From JAPOUP01 sp965201085 (lineage in GTDB: Bacteria > Pseudomonadota > Alphaproteobacteria > Rhodobacterales > Rhodobacteraceae), in assembly GCA_965201085.1 (NCBI GenBank), contig CBDAVS010000025.1, positions 988,244 to 1,052,243 of the forward strand: 64,000 nucleotides of DNA. The letters run 5' to 3'. Below, piece after piece: positions 54,955 through 63,232 of the stretch. The first letter of the stretch is position 1. Each line of letters starts with the position of its first letter. A program made the position numbers and the translations under genes. The notes under the pieces were generated by a model that made no database searches, was not told the origin of the DNA, and saw only the letters and a list, made by a program, of their open reading frames with translations.

Positions 54955-56373
54955 ATGGCCGATTCAAGCGGTGTGTCGGCAACTCAGAGGTTCTTCGACG
55001 TGGCTGAATCAGACAGACCGAACCGGTTCCGGAAATCGCCGTCCAAGGAGGGTGAGCCTGCCGTACATGACCTTGAAAGCGTGGACGGCATCAATGGAAT
55101 TGCCAAAGAAGATTCGGAGAACGATCCTGACAAGAATTCGATTGCGCGCGAGGCGGAACCGGAGAAAGGCGCGTCTCCGGAGAGTGATCACCATCGCCGA
55201 ACGGAATCCACCACCAGGGTGTCCGACGGGCTTGATAGTTCCGAACCGCCAGCGCAAGGCGCAATGCCGATATACCGAAGAAGGTGGCTTTATCCAGCCG
55301 TCGCCGTTGCCGTTCTGGTTTCGGCGGGATTCGGGGGCGGCGTCATCTATCTTTCGGGATCGCATAACCGGGACGAAATCAAAGGCTCCATCGAAACGCT
55401 CGAAGCCGGATTCGCCCGATACGAAGCCGAACTGCTCGAGCGTTCGACGCGCATCGATGGCCTTGAGGCCAACCTAGGCGCCGCCGAGAATCGAATTGCC
55501 GGATTGCAGACCGTTATGGAAGCGGAGTCGGATCGAATCACCGTACTTCAAGCCGAGAACCTTGAGGGCGACGCATCGGCGGCGACACGTCTTGAACTGA
55601 GAGACATCGGCGAAGCCTTAAGGAATGACCTTAGCCGGATCGATGCCGAGCTGGTGGCGCTGCGGGAGCGGATTGAAAGCGTCGAGGCTCAGCCGATCCC
55701 GATCACCGAGCTGCCGGAAGAGATCGTAGACGCCTATGACCGGCAGCTTGCCGAGATGCTTGACACGGTCGATGAGCGGTTCAGTCGGATGCAGAGCGCT
55801 TTGGATGCCGGAATGATGAAGATCGAAGCCAGGATCGAAACTGCGACGCTTTCGGAACAGGACGCGAAGAAAGCCGAGAATGCCGCCTCTGCGCGTGAAT
55901 CCCTTGCGAAAATCGTCGCCGCACTTAACAGTGGGGCGGTGTTTGCCACGGAACTCGATGTCCTGCAGGCGGCCAGTGGAGCTAGAGCTCCAGAGGCGTT
56001 GAAATCCGTTGCTGACAAAGGCGTGCCAACCCGTGACGAACTTACGGCGGCGTTTCCGGAAGCTGCCCGAGCGGCATTGAACGCTGCGACTGAAGAAGCC
56101 GGGGAAAATGGAGATATCGGCCCCGTTGGTGCGTTTCTCCGCAGGCAGTTGGGGATTCGATCGCTGGAACCGCGTGAAGGTAACAGCCCCGACGCGGTGC
56201 TCAGCCGAGCGGAGGCGGCGGTGCGCACGGACGATCTCAACATTGCTTTGAGTGAGATCGCGACTCTGCCGGAATCCGGGCGGACCCGATTTGCCGAGTG
56301 GATCGGTTTGGCGGAGCGCCGTCGCGATGCATTGGATGCCATCGCGGACCTTTCGGCGCGACTGGGCGACTGA
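54955..56373 (+). CDS. Mitofilin/Mic60-like inner-membrane protein
   Basis: 472 residues. An acidic cytoplasmic N-terminal region (1-105) is followed by one membrane span (YPAVAVAVLVSAGFGGGVIYLS, about 120-141). A periplasmic coiled coil runs from about 145 to 330, and a C-terminal mitofilin-type domain with LNSGAVFATELDVL, GDIGPVGAFLRRQLGIRSL and DDLNIALSEIATLP ends the protein. Alphaproteobacterial Mic60 homologues, encoded beside haem genes, shape the inner membrane and contact the outer membrane. Position and domain order match that family. Confidence 0.85.
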   Translation: MADSSGVSATQRFFDVAESDRPNRFRKSPSKEGEPAVHDLESVDGINGIAKEDSENDPDKNSIAREAEPEKGASPESDHHRRTESTTRVSDGLDSSEPPAQGAMPIYRRRWLYPAVAVAVLVSAGFGGGVIYLSGSHNRDEIKGSIETLEAGFARYEAELLERSTRIDGLEANLGAAENRIAGLQTVMEAESDRITVLQAENLEGDASAATRLELRDIGEALRNDLSRIDAELVALRERIESVEAQPIPITELPEEIVDAYDRQLAEMLDTVDERFSRMQSALDAGMMKIEARIETATLSEQDAKKAENAASARESLAKIVAALNSGAVFATELDVLQAASGARAPEALKSVADKGVPTRDELTAAFPEAARAALNAATEEAGENGDIGPVGAFLRRQLGIRSLEPREGNSPDAVLSRAEAAVRTDDLNIALSEIATLPESGRTRFAEWIGLAERRRDALDAIADLSARLGD

Positions 56374-56383
56374 GGACGCCGAA

Positions 56384-57865
56384 ATGCTCTGGTCACTCAC
56401 CAAAGTTATCCTGTTCGTCGGGCTGGTCATGGCGCTGGCGCTTGGTGCGGAGCATTTGATCGAAGCCGAGGGCGGCATCCGCATGACCGTCGGGACGGTT
56501 GAGTTCAATCTCCGGCCTTTGCAATCGGTGATCGCACTGATTCTTCTAATGCTGGTAACTTGGCTTTTCCTGAAGCTGGGATCTCTTGTTGTGGCGACGG
56601 TTCGTTTTCTCAACGGTGATGAGACGGCGATTTCACGCTGGTTTGACCGAAATAGGGAACGCAGGGGATACAGGGCATTGGCCGAAGGGCTGGTGGCGCT
56701 CGCTTCCGGCGATGGACGCGAAGCGATGAACAAGGCAACGCGGGCCAACCGGTATCTGCGCAAGCCGGAACTCACAGACCTGATTACCGCCCAAGCCGCT
56801 GAACTGGCAGGTGACGAGCACCGGGCGGAGACCGTCTATAAAAGACTGTTGAGCCATGATGCGACCCGCTTTGTCGGTATTCGTGGGATTATGAAGCAGC
56901 GGCTTGCCACCGGCGACACGGACACCGCGATGAAACTGGCCGAGAAGGCATTCGCCCTGAAACCCAAACATGAAGAGACACAGGACATCCTTCTTGGGTT
57001 GCAGGCCGAAAAGTCCGACTGGAAGGGCGCTCGCGGAACCTTGGCAACGAAGTTATCCACAGGAACGCTCCCACGGGATGTGTTCCGTCGTCGTGATGCT
57101 GTGCTTGCCCTCAGTCAGGCGAAATCCGCCTGGGATGATGGCATGGTCCCTGACGCTGAGCGGCATGCGATCGAAGCCAACCGCCTCTCCCCCGATCTCA
57201 TACCGGCCGCCGTTCTGGCGGCTCGTGGACATATAACCCAAGGCAAAAAGCGTCAGGCCGCACGTGTGCTCAAGAAAGCCTGGGAGGTTCTGCCGCATCC
57301 CGACCTTGCGGCCGCATTCGCCGAAATCGAGCCCGATGAATCACCTGAACAGCGGCTCAAGCGGTTTGGTGCGCTTACGAGGATGCATCCGGATGAACCG
57401 GAAACGAAAATGCTTCTCGCCGAACTGCACATCGCGGCGGAGGAGTTTCCGTCGGCACGGCGGTCGCTCGGGGATTTGGTCAGGGACATCCCGACCGCGC
57501 GGGCCTTTACGATCATGGCGGTGATCGAGCGTGGTGAAGGCGCAGAGGAGAAGGTCGTGCGTGGCTGGCTGACACGCGCTGTGACCGCATCGCGTGGACC
57601 ACAATGGATCTGCGGGAATTGCCGACATATTCACGCAGCTTGGGTTCCTGTCTGCAAGAGCTGCGACGCGTTCGACGCACTTGCCTGGAGTGTTCCCGAA
57701 GAAAGCGAGGTCGCAATGCCGGAGTCCACGGGAATGCTGCCAATCATCGTAGACCAGCCGAAGGTCGATCATGATTCCTTTGCGTTCATTGATGGGGGTC
57801 AGGACGATATTAAAGACGACGAGATGTGGGATACACTTCGTGGCGATCGCACAGAGCATTCCTGA
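56384..57865 (+). CDS. HemY-like TPR membrane protein
   Basis: 493 residues from ATG 56384, ten bases after mic60. Two N-terminal membrane spans (about 5-23 and 40-65) lead into the HemY_N region (FNRERRGYRALAEGLVALASGDGREA) and TPR repeats. The C-terminal tail carries a CGNC...CKSC zinc-ribbon-like pair as in other alphaproteobacterial members. It is not the protoporphyrinogen oxidase of the same name. The role in haem synthesis is inferred only from position. It is probably the last gene of the hemD operon. Confidence 0.88.
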   Translation: MLWSLTKVILFVGLVMALALGAEHLIEAEGGIRMTVGTVEFNLRPLQSVIALILLMLVTWLFLKLGSLVVATVRFLNGDETAISRWFDRNRERRGYRALAEGLVALASGDGREAMNKATRANRYLRKPELTDLITAQAAELAGDEHRAETVYKRLLSHDATRFVGIRGIMKQRLATGDTDTAMKLAEKAFALKPKHEETQDILLGLQAEKSDWKGARGTLATKLSTGTLPRDVFRRRDAVLALSQAKSAWDDGMVPDAERHAIEANRLSPDLIPAAVLAARGHITQGKKRQAARVLKKAWEVLPHPDLAAAFAEIEPDESPEQRLKRFGALTRMHPDEPETKMLLAELHIAAEEFPSARRSLGDLVRDIPTARAFTIMAVIERGEGAEEKVVRGWLTRAVTASRGPQWICGNCRHIHAAWVPVCKSCDAFDALAWSVPEESEVAMPESTGMLPIIVDQPKVDHDSFAFIDGGQDDIKDDEMWDTLRGDRTEHS

Positions 57866-57952
57866 TTCATGCGTTCACCCCATGAAGGAAGCCATATAAC
57901 GGACACCCCGCTGGATTCAGACCGACCCCCTGAAGAACAGGGAGGTTCGAGA

Positions 57953-58132
57953 ATGACAGGTCCAAAGCAGATTCAGTCACGCCTCAATGAGGCATAAGTC
58001 TCCCAGCTCCTACAGGATGCGAAGCGGTAGTATGAAAAATTCATCCGACTCGCCGATCTGGCTGACAATCCCGAAATTGATGAGATCGCTCACCCCCGGT
58101 ACGCCTGGGACAACCCAATAGATCTGCAGTGA
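57953..58132 (+). pseudogene. Small gene with two in-frame stops
   Basis: ATG 57953 follows GGGAGGTT. The frame reads MTGPKQIQSRLNEA, TAA, VSQLLQDAKR, TAG, YEKFIRLADLADNPEIDEIAHPRYAWDNPIDLQ and TGA. The amphipathic, regular sequence on both sides of the stops suggests a decayed gene of about 59 codons. The family is unknown. The remaining bases of 57866-58203 show nothing else. Confidence 0.45.
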
Positions 58133-58203
58133 TGGGTCTGTAGAATGCCCAGTTGGGCCGATATTGGCCTACACCGGGTTAACCGGTCAACCTGCCGTGA
58201 TCG

Positions 58204-58398
58204 ATGCGCTTCAAGAAGGGTGGAGCTGTGGCCATCGAGTTTAACACCTGCGCGACATACTTCCCGACTTGGGATTCGCCCCCAAGCATCACCTCTGGCA
58301 TGCGTTCGATCGATGAGCCGGTCGACTGTGTCGAACTTTTCTATACCAACCTGAAACAGGAAAACAGTGCATGCCAAGCGTTAACCCGAAGATCTTGA
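58204..58398 (+). CDS. Hypothetical small protein
   Basis: A 64-codon frame ending in an overlap of 28 bases with the XRE-type gene. It contains VAIEFNTCATYFPTWDSPP and DEPVDCVELFYTN. The start codon is uncertain. It may be the remnant of a partner gene of the interrupted regulator, or chance. Confidence 0.25.
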   Translation: MRFKKGGAVAIEFNTCATYFPTWDSPPSITSGMRSIDEPVDCVELFYTNLKQENSACQALTRRS

Positions 58399-58583
58399 TT
58401 TGGGCACGTGAGTCCGCTGGACTTACACCGGAGGAAGCGGTCCAAAAACTGGCGATCAGGACCGCATGGGGCTTTGAACCTCTTGAGCGTCTCGCTCAGC
58501 TAGAGGTCGGTGATATTGCGCCAACAAGGTCCATGCTCGTCAAGATGTCGAAGCACTTCCGTCGGCCATTACTGACTTTCTAA
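58371..58583 (+). pseudogene. XRE/ImmA-IrrE-type regulator, truncated by an ISNCY-like element
   Basis: The frame MPSVNPKILIWARESAGLTPEEAVQKL ... PLERLAQLEVGDIAPTRSMLVKMSKHFRRPLLTF is the typical N-terminus of XRE-family proteins fused to an ImmA/IrrE metallopeptidase domain. It ends at a TAA three bases before the element's TA at 58586. No ImmA/IrrE part is found on the far side, so the rest has been lost. Confidence 0.7.
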
Positions 58584-58585
58584 CC

Positions 58586-59961
58586 TAGTGTCCGCCAGAA
58601 AGCTGACAAGGTGCGATTTTTTCGCGGTAAATGACGGAATTCGCCTTGCGGGGATTCACCGGATATGGCGGTCAGGGTATGCCGCGGAATCCGCCAGTCC
58701 TCCCCTTCAGGAGGCCCCCATGCGCAGGGTCCACGACACCCAGCGGAGGCCCGGCGCCCCCGACATCAGGAGGATCAGGCCGACCGTGAAATCGAGGGAC
58801 GACATCCCGGCGATCCTGATCGGCCTCCAGGACCCCTGCGGCGACGAAGGGACCCGAAAGCGGCTGTTCGGGCTTCCGGGCAGGATGGTGCCGCCCGGAA
58901 AGAGCCGCCGGGTCGGCATGCCGGGGATGGAGCCGTTGACCATCCTGGTGCCGGGGGTCGTGAAGCAGGGTCCCGGGTGCGGTTTCGACCGGCTTCGGGA
59001 ACCGGCGAACCGACACATCCCGATCCGGCGAAGGCCGGAGGCCGGGCCACGGCCCGTGGGATGTGGACGGATACGGATACGAATACCAGCGTCTGGTTGA
59101 CAGCGTGTCGCTCCCCTCGCCGGAGCTTCCCGCCGGGGTCGGAAGGATGGTCGTGGAGAGGGGCCACAGGGTGGCCGGAAAAAAGCCTGGCGCCGCGTCG
59201 CGCGGCCGCCGTCATTCCTTCGTGGCCGGGACCGACGTCCACCATCCGACCGACCGCAGCCTGCCGATGGACGCGGCGCGGTGCATGGTCCGGGACGTGT
59301 CCCGGGCCTGCGGGGGCTGGGGCCGCCCGGCTGGCGGCGGAAGGAATGCCTTTGCGGAAAGCTCCGCAGGCTCTGTCCCGGTGTCGCCACGTCACGGCCC
59401 GCCAACCCGCGCCCGAGGGACGTGGAGGCGCCGCTCCGGCTGGCGCCGAAGCTGGCGGACAGGGCGGAGATCGACGGCAGGTTGGGCATCCCGGGCCCAT
59501 CGGACAGTATCCGGGGCTTCATCGGCCATGTCAGGCCCCGGGCGGACCTGACCGGACGGCGGATCCTGAAGGGCGGGACGATCCCGCACCGCGGGAAGGT
59601 GCACCCGATATCCGGGCCGCACACGCGCTGGATATCGAAGGGAAAGGCCGGGGTCCCGGTGGCGCCCGGCGTCCCCGTCCGCCTCCTTGAGGACCGTCAC
59701 GGATTCCGCCCGCACCGTTCCGTCATGCGGGAGGGGAGCGACGTGGACGTGGCGGTCCCCATGGGCGGGGAGGCGCGGGCCCGGTTCCCCGACCTGTCGG
59801 TGGTGAGCTTCGACCGCGGTCCGCACAGCCCCCCGGACCGGCTGGGGCCTGCCGGGATGCCGGGGCCGACGCGATGCCCCGCAGGGGCAGGCTGTCGAAG
59901 GCGGAATCCGCCGGATCCGGCCCTGTCACCGGAAAAACACGGGGTTGTCTGGCGGACACTA
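58586..59961 (+). mobile_element. ISNCY-like element, copy 3 (internally deleted)
   Basis: The left end TAGTGTCCGCCAGAAAGC is at 58586 and the right end GGCGGACACTA finishes at 59961. It is about 430 bases shorter than copy 2. The missing part corresponds to the last third of the transposase. Confidence 0.8.
58720..59900 (+). pseudogene. ISNCY-like transposase, copy 3, decayed
   Basis: The N-terminal frame 58720-59100 (MRRVHDTQRR ... ANRHIPIRR) ends in the same nonsense tail RIRIRIPASG as copy 2. The continuation (YEYQRLVDSVSL, TDVHHPTDRSL) is in the overlapping frame from about 59063. A further shift occurs near 59330, and the region after GPAGMPGP is deleted. Not functional. Confidence 0.75.
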
Positions 59962-61110
59962 TCTCCGTGATCATGGCCTGAACGGCCTCCTCGGCCTTCC
60001 CCGGCAGCGCGGCAGGCGCCATATGATCATCGTTGGTGGGATTGAAGCGCGGGACCGGCACCGACCACCGGGGAGTCTGCGCGAAATGCCGTCCACCGGA
60101 CCGCGCTCGTGCGAACACCCGGGTCAGAACGGGAGCGTTGAGTATGGCCACAAGATACACCGCCTCGTCCGCGCTTTCGACGGGGGCTCTGTGCAGAGTG
60201 TCCTGGAGGAACGTCGCGCCTTCCCTGACGGAGCAGGCTCTCATCACGTCACCCGCCGTCGGATACACCACCAGGAACCGTCCCGTTCCGCGCAGCGGAA
60301 GCTGGGCCGACAGCTTGCCGTTGTGGTCGATCCGCGCCGCAAGCGTCTTCGGAGTGCTCCGCCCGGAACGGCTCCTTCCGAGCCTCCCGCAGCTACAGCG
60401 GAAGGCCAGCCGCATTGAGGGGAACGATAGCCCGCTCCCCCTTCCCGGGAGAAAGCGCGAAGGACAGAAGCTGCTTCGATTTCAGCGGCGTCGCCACTCA
60501 CGAGGACGGCAGGTCGCTGGAACGAAGCCTGATGCCGGACCAGGGGTCATGGCTGGAATTCACCGTCGACACGGTGACGTATCCTTCCCGACCGGCGGGC
60601 CCAGCGACGGTCGCCATCGCGAGAACCCGGGAGTCACCGTCGCCCCCTGCTTCCACTGCCCTGGCGCATAATCCGACGCCTTCCGTAGCAGTGGTGCCCC
60701 AACGCGCCAGTGCAGGAGCCTTTCGGGCCGCTTCAGGCTATGATCGGATGCGGGGGCCTGCCTCTGGGACAGAACGCCTTCAGGAAGGCATGGCCTTTGC
60801 CCGACGGCATTCCCGAGGTCCGCACTTCATACGGTGCGCGACTCTTTCGCGCGTCATTTCCTCCGAATGCGTTCACGACACCGAGATCAAGGCCCTGCGC
60901 CAGGATTTCCCGGTGCAGGCTTCGGAATCGCTCCCAGTTCCCGCCCCGCAGGGCAGACGCCCTGACGACCCAAGCCGCGGGATCATGATCCGGCCACGCG
61001 AGGCACATCTGGCGGCAGTTGCGGATGAACAACTGGGCGATGTCGAAATTCGGTGCCTGTATGCCTCCGCTCCAAAGCCCTTGGCTCTCCCGACATTCCG
61101 GGTTTTTCCC
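59962..61110 (-). pseudogene. Remnants, possibly of an N6-adenine DNA methylase / type IIG R-M gene
   Basis: Reading the minus strand, 60415-59970 contains ARIDHNGKLSAQLPL, GRFLVVYPTAGDVMRACSV, VYLVAILNAPVLTRVFARAR, GGRHFAQTPRWSVPVPRFNP and a final AALPGKAEEAVQAMI. This looks like the C-terminal part of Eco57I-like methylase/restriction proteins. A second open piece at 60733-61110 (DIAQLFIRNCRQMCLAWPDHDPAAWVVRASALRGGNWERF) may be an upstream part of the same gene. It is cut by ISNCY-like copy 3 on one side and the truncated IS1595 on the other. Family assignment is tentative. Confidence 0.4.
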
Positions 61111-61632
61111 GGCGGCGGCCTTGAGCGGAACAAGCACGCCAGGGACAGGCTGAACGCCGGACGCGGAGGCGTGGGAAAGACCATCGTGCTCGGCGCGAAG
61201 GACCGGGATACCAACAGGGTCGCCGCGAAGGTGGTGCCGGACACCAGGGCGAAGACGCTTCAGGGCTTCGTCGAGGAACGCACCGATCCGACGGCGCAGG
61301 TCTACACCGACGACAACGCGTCATACGTCGGCATGAAGCGCCAGCACGGAACGGTGCGCCACAGCGCCGGGGAATACGTCCGGAAGCAGGCCCACACCAA
61401 CGGCATGGAGTCCTTCTGGGCCACGCTCAAGCGCGCCCACAAGGGCGTCTACCACAAGATGAGCAGGAAGCACATGGACCGATACGTCCGGGAGTTCGCC
61501 GGACGGCACAACGTGCGGGAATACGACACCATCGACCAGATGGAGACGATGGTCAGCGGCATGGAGGGAAAGCGCCTGAATTACCGCACGCTCAAGGCCG
61601 ACAACGGACTGCCGTCCGGAGCGAGGCCATGA
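61111..61632 (+). pseudogene. IS1595-family transposase, 5'-truncated
   Basis: This is the C-terminal half of a transposase close to the one at 3993-4921. It contains RLNAGRGGVGKTIVLGAKDRDTNRVAAKV, VYTDDNASYVGMKRQH, HTNGMESFWATLKRAHKGVYHK and NGLPSGARP. The N-terminal zinc ribbon and first catalytic Asp are missing. The longer open frame back to 60415 is a chimera with the flanking methylase-gene debris and not a real N-terminus. Confidence 0.85.
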
Positions 61633-61840
61633 CCGCCGGACGCCGGATCGCCCACCGGATGCCCGACCCCATACCGGACACCCCCGAGAACGTGGCGCTG
61701 GCCATCATGCGGTCGCCGCCGAAAAAGAACTGGCGTTTCATGGGCGCCGACACGGACGGCGGGTGGAAACCAGCCGATCCAACGCCGGAGGAGATACGCG
61801 ACGCCATGGATGCGGCTGCGCAGGCCGTCGCGGCGCCTGA

Positions 61841-62846
61841 GAGTTTGAATCATAAGTCACTGATATAATTATACTATTGTTTTTCATGGGGTTGACGCCC
61901 TCGCCACCCGCCTGAGCAGGAACCGGCAGGCGGCCAGCGTTCGTTCGTGCCTCACTCACGCCCGGACCGGTGGCGCGTGATGCCTCACCCCGGATGCCGG
62001 CGGGTTCCCGCAGAGGCGCCCGCAGTCCTTCGACAGGCGGCGGCACCGGCCCATCCAGGCGAAGGTCCGCTCCACGACCCACCGGCGGCAGGGAACAGTG
62101 AACCCTTTGACATCCTTCGGTTTTTCGACGATCCCGATCACGTCCGGCAACCCCATCCCCCCAGGCCGCTCCCGCAGCTTCGGACCCGGGTGGCCACCGT
62201 CGGCGAACAGCTTACACACCGTCGGGGCCGTCTCCAGCAGCTTCGCGATCAGGTCCGGCGCGCCGTCCCGGTCCTGGATGTCGGCGGTGTGAACCGTCAT
62301 GACGATCGGCGTGCCGTCGGCGTCCACGATCAGGTGCCTTTTCCTCCCCTTCACCCTCTTCCCGGCGTGGTGGCCGCGGGGCCCGCCGCTCTCCGTGGTC
62401 TTCACCGACTGGCTGTCGACCGGGGCGGCGGCCGGCTCCGCGGAGCGCCCCGAACACCGCCGCGCGGGGTCCCGGAGACGATGCACGATACGCGCCGGGA
62501 GCCCGCTCCGCCGCCATGCGTAAAAATGGTTCCGGTCGGTGGAAAACGGTGGATATCCAGAGGGTGACGCGCGCCACCGGCATCCCGTGGACAGGATATA
62601 CCGGCCCGCGTCGAACACCGACCGGAGGTCGACCCCGCGCGGCCGTCCCATCCTTCCCTGCTTCGGCAGCATCGGCTCGATGATGGTCCATTCGGCGTCG
62701 GTCAGATCGTTTTGACTGTGGTCGTCCGGGCGCTTATGGATCTGTTGGGTGGTCCTGTTCCAGGGCATGGCTCTCTCCGTATTTGGTTGTGTTCACCAAC
62801 CGGAATGCCACATCCTGCGGGACCACTCAACTTATGGAACAAACTC
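61841..62846 (-). mobile_element. IS5-family (IS1031-like) copy D, 1006 bp
   Basis: The ends are GAGTTTGAATCATAAGTC at 61841 and CTTATGGAACAAACTC ending at 62846. TGA borders both sides (61838-61840 and 62847-62849), again a TNA duplication. It is 48 bases longer than copies A and B owing to a substituted segment near the 3' end of the transposase gene. Confidence 0.92.
61956..62768 (-). CDS. IS5-family (IS1031-like) transposase, copy D, altered C-terminus
   Basis: 270 residues with all DDE motifs (VDSQSVKT, LFADGGHPG, VVERTFAWMGRCRRL). The last part reads GRLCGNPPASGVRHHAPPVRA instead of SENSLAWAQLAACRFLLRRVARASTP, because a foreign segment of about 55 bases replaced a few native ones. The catalytic domain is complete, so activity cannot be excluded. 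Confidence 0.88.
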   Translation of the reverse strand: MPWNRTTQQIHKRPDDHSQNDLTDAEWTIIEPMLPKQGRMGRPRGVDLRSVFDAGRYILSTGCRWRASPSGYPPFSTDRNHFYAWRRSGLPARIVHRLRDPARRCSGRSAEPAAAPVDSQSVKTTESGGPRGHHAGKRVKGRKRHLIVDADGTPIVMTVHTADIQDRDGAPDLIAKLLETAPTVCKLFADGGHPGPKLRERPGGMGLPDVIGIVEKPKDVKGFTVPCRRWVVERTFAWMGRCRRLSKDCGRLCGNPPASGVRHHAPPVRA

Positions 62847-63136
62847 TGAGACTCTGGAGACGGACGCGGCCAAAGCCCTGGACCGCCGCGACACCCTGCT
62901 GCTGGCGACGCGCCGCAGCAATCCCGGTTACTGGACATGGGCAAAACTGGCGAAAGCATTCAACATGGACTCCCGGTCGACCGCCATGCGGGCGGCCAGA
63001 CGCGCCCGCACCCTGGAAGGCCAGGATCGATCATCACGGAAAAGTTAGTTCACAGCCGATCCGCGATCTTCTAAAGCCGCGCGGCGCAATGACGCGCACA
63101 GCCCTGGAGGGCTTTAATCATCCAACTTCCAGATAA

Positions 63137-63166
63137 GGCTGGCCGGTTTTCAGACACCGGCCAGCC
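63137..63166. terminator. Perfect 10-bp hairpin, possible terminator or IS-end structure
   Basis: GGCTGGCCGG pairs with CCGGCCAGCC over a 10-base loop. No run of T follows on either strand, so a rho-independent terminator is not certain. Confidence 0.35.
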
Positions 63167-63232
63167 AACCTCGCACGGCGGGTCACTCTGGAGATCAAAC
63201 CGCGTTTCCTTTCTCGATCAGTATTTTTTCAT

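Larger units (their letters stand above)
61111..63048 (+). mobile_element. Truncated IS1595-family element with passenger gene
   Basis: Transposase homology begins abruptly at about 61111, where an ERNKHARDRLNAGRG block follows foreign sequence. The 5' half and left terminal repeat are gone. A passenger gene starts in the transposase stop codon and is itself split by IS1031-like copy D. No right terminal repeat was identified; 63049-63232 holds a hairpin (63137-63166) and no gene. Confidence 0.75.
61629..63048 (+). pseudogene. IS1595 passenger gene split by IS1031-like copy D
   Basis: ATG 61629 overlaps the transposase stop (ATGA). The gene consists of 61629-61840 plus 62850-63048. Joining them at the TGA target restores one 136-residue frame reading AVAAPETLETDAAKALDRRD across the junction. 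Near its start DTPENVALAIMRSPPKKNWR resembles the end of the small passenger at 6353. The C-terminal half (YWTWAKLAKAFNMDSRSTAMRAARRARTL) looks like a helix-turn-helix with a basic tail. The function is unknown, possibly DNA binding. Confidence 0.75.

Noticed and set aside
60415..61110. N-terminal extension of the IS1595 transposase frame
   Set aside because: The residues before 61111 do not resemble any IS1595 N-terminus. They are the antisense of the methylase-like debris fused by truncation.
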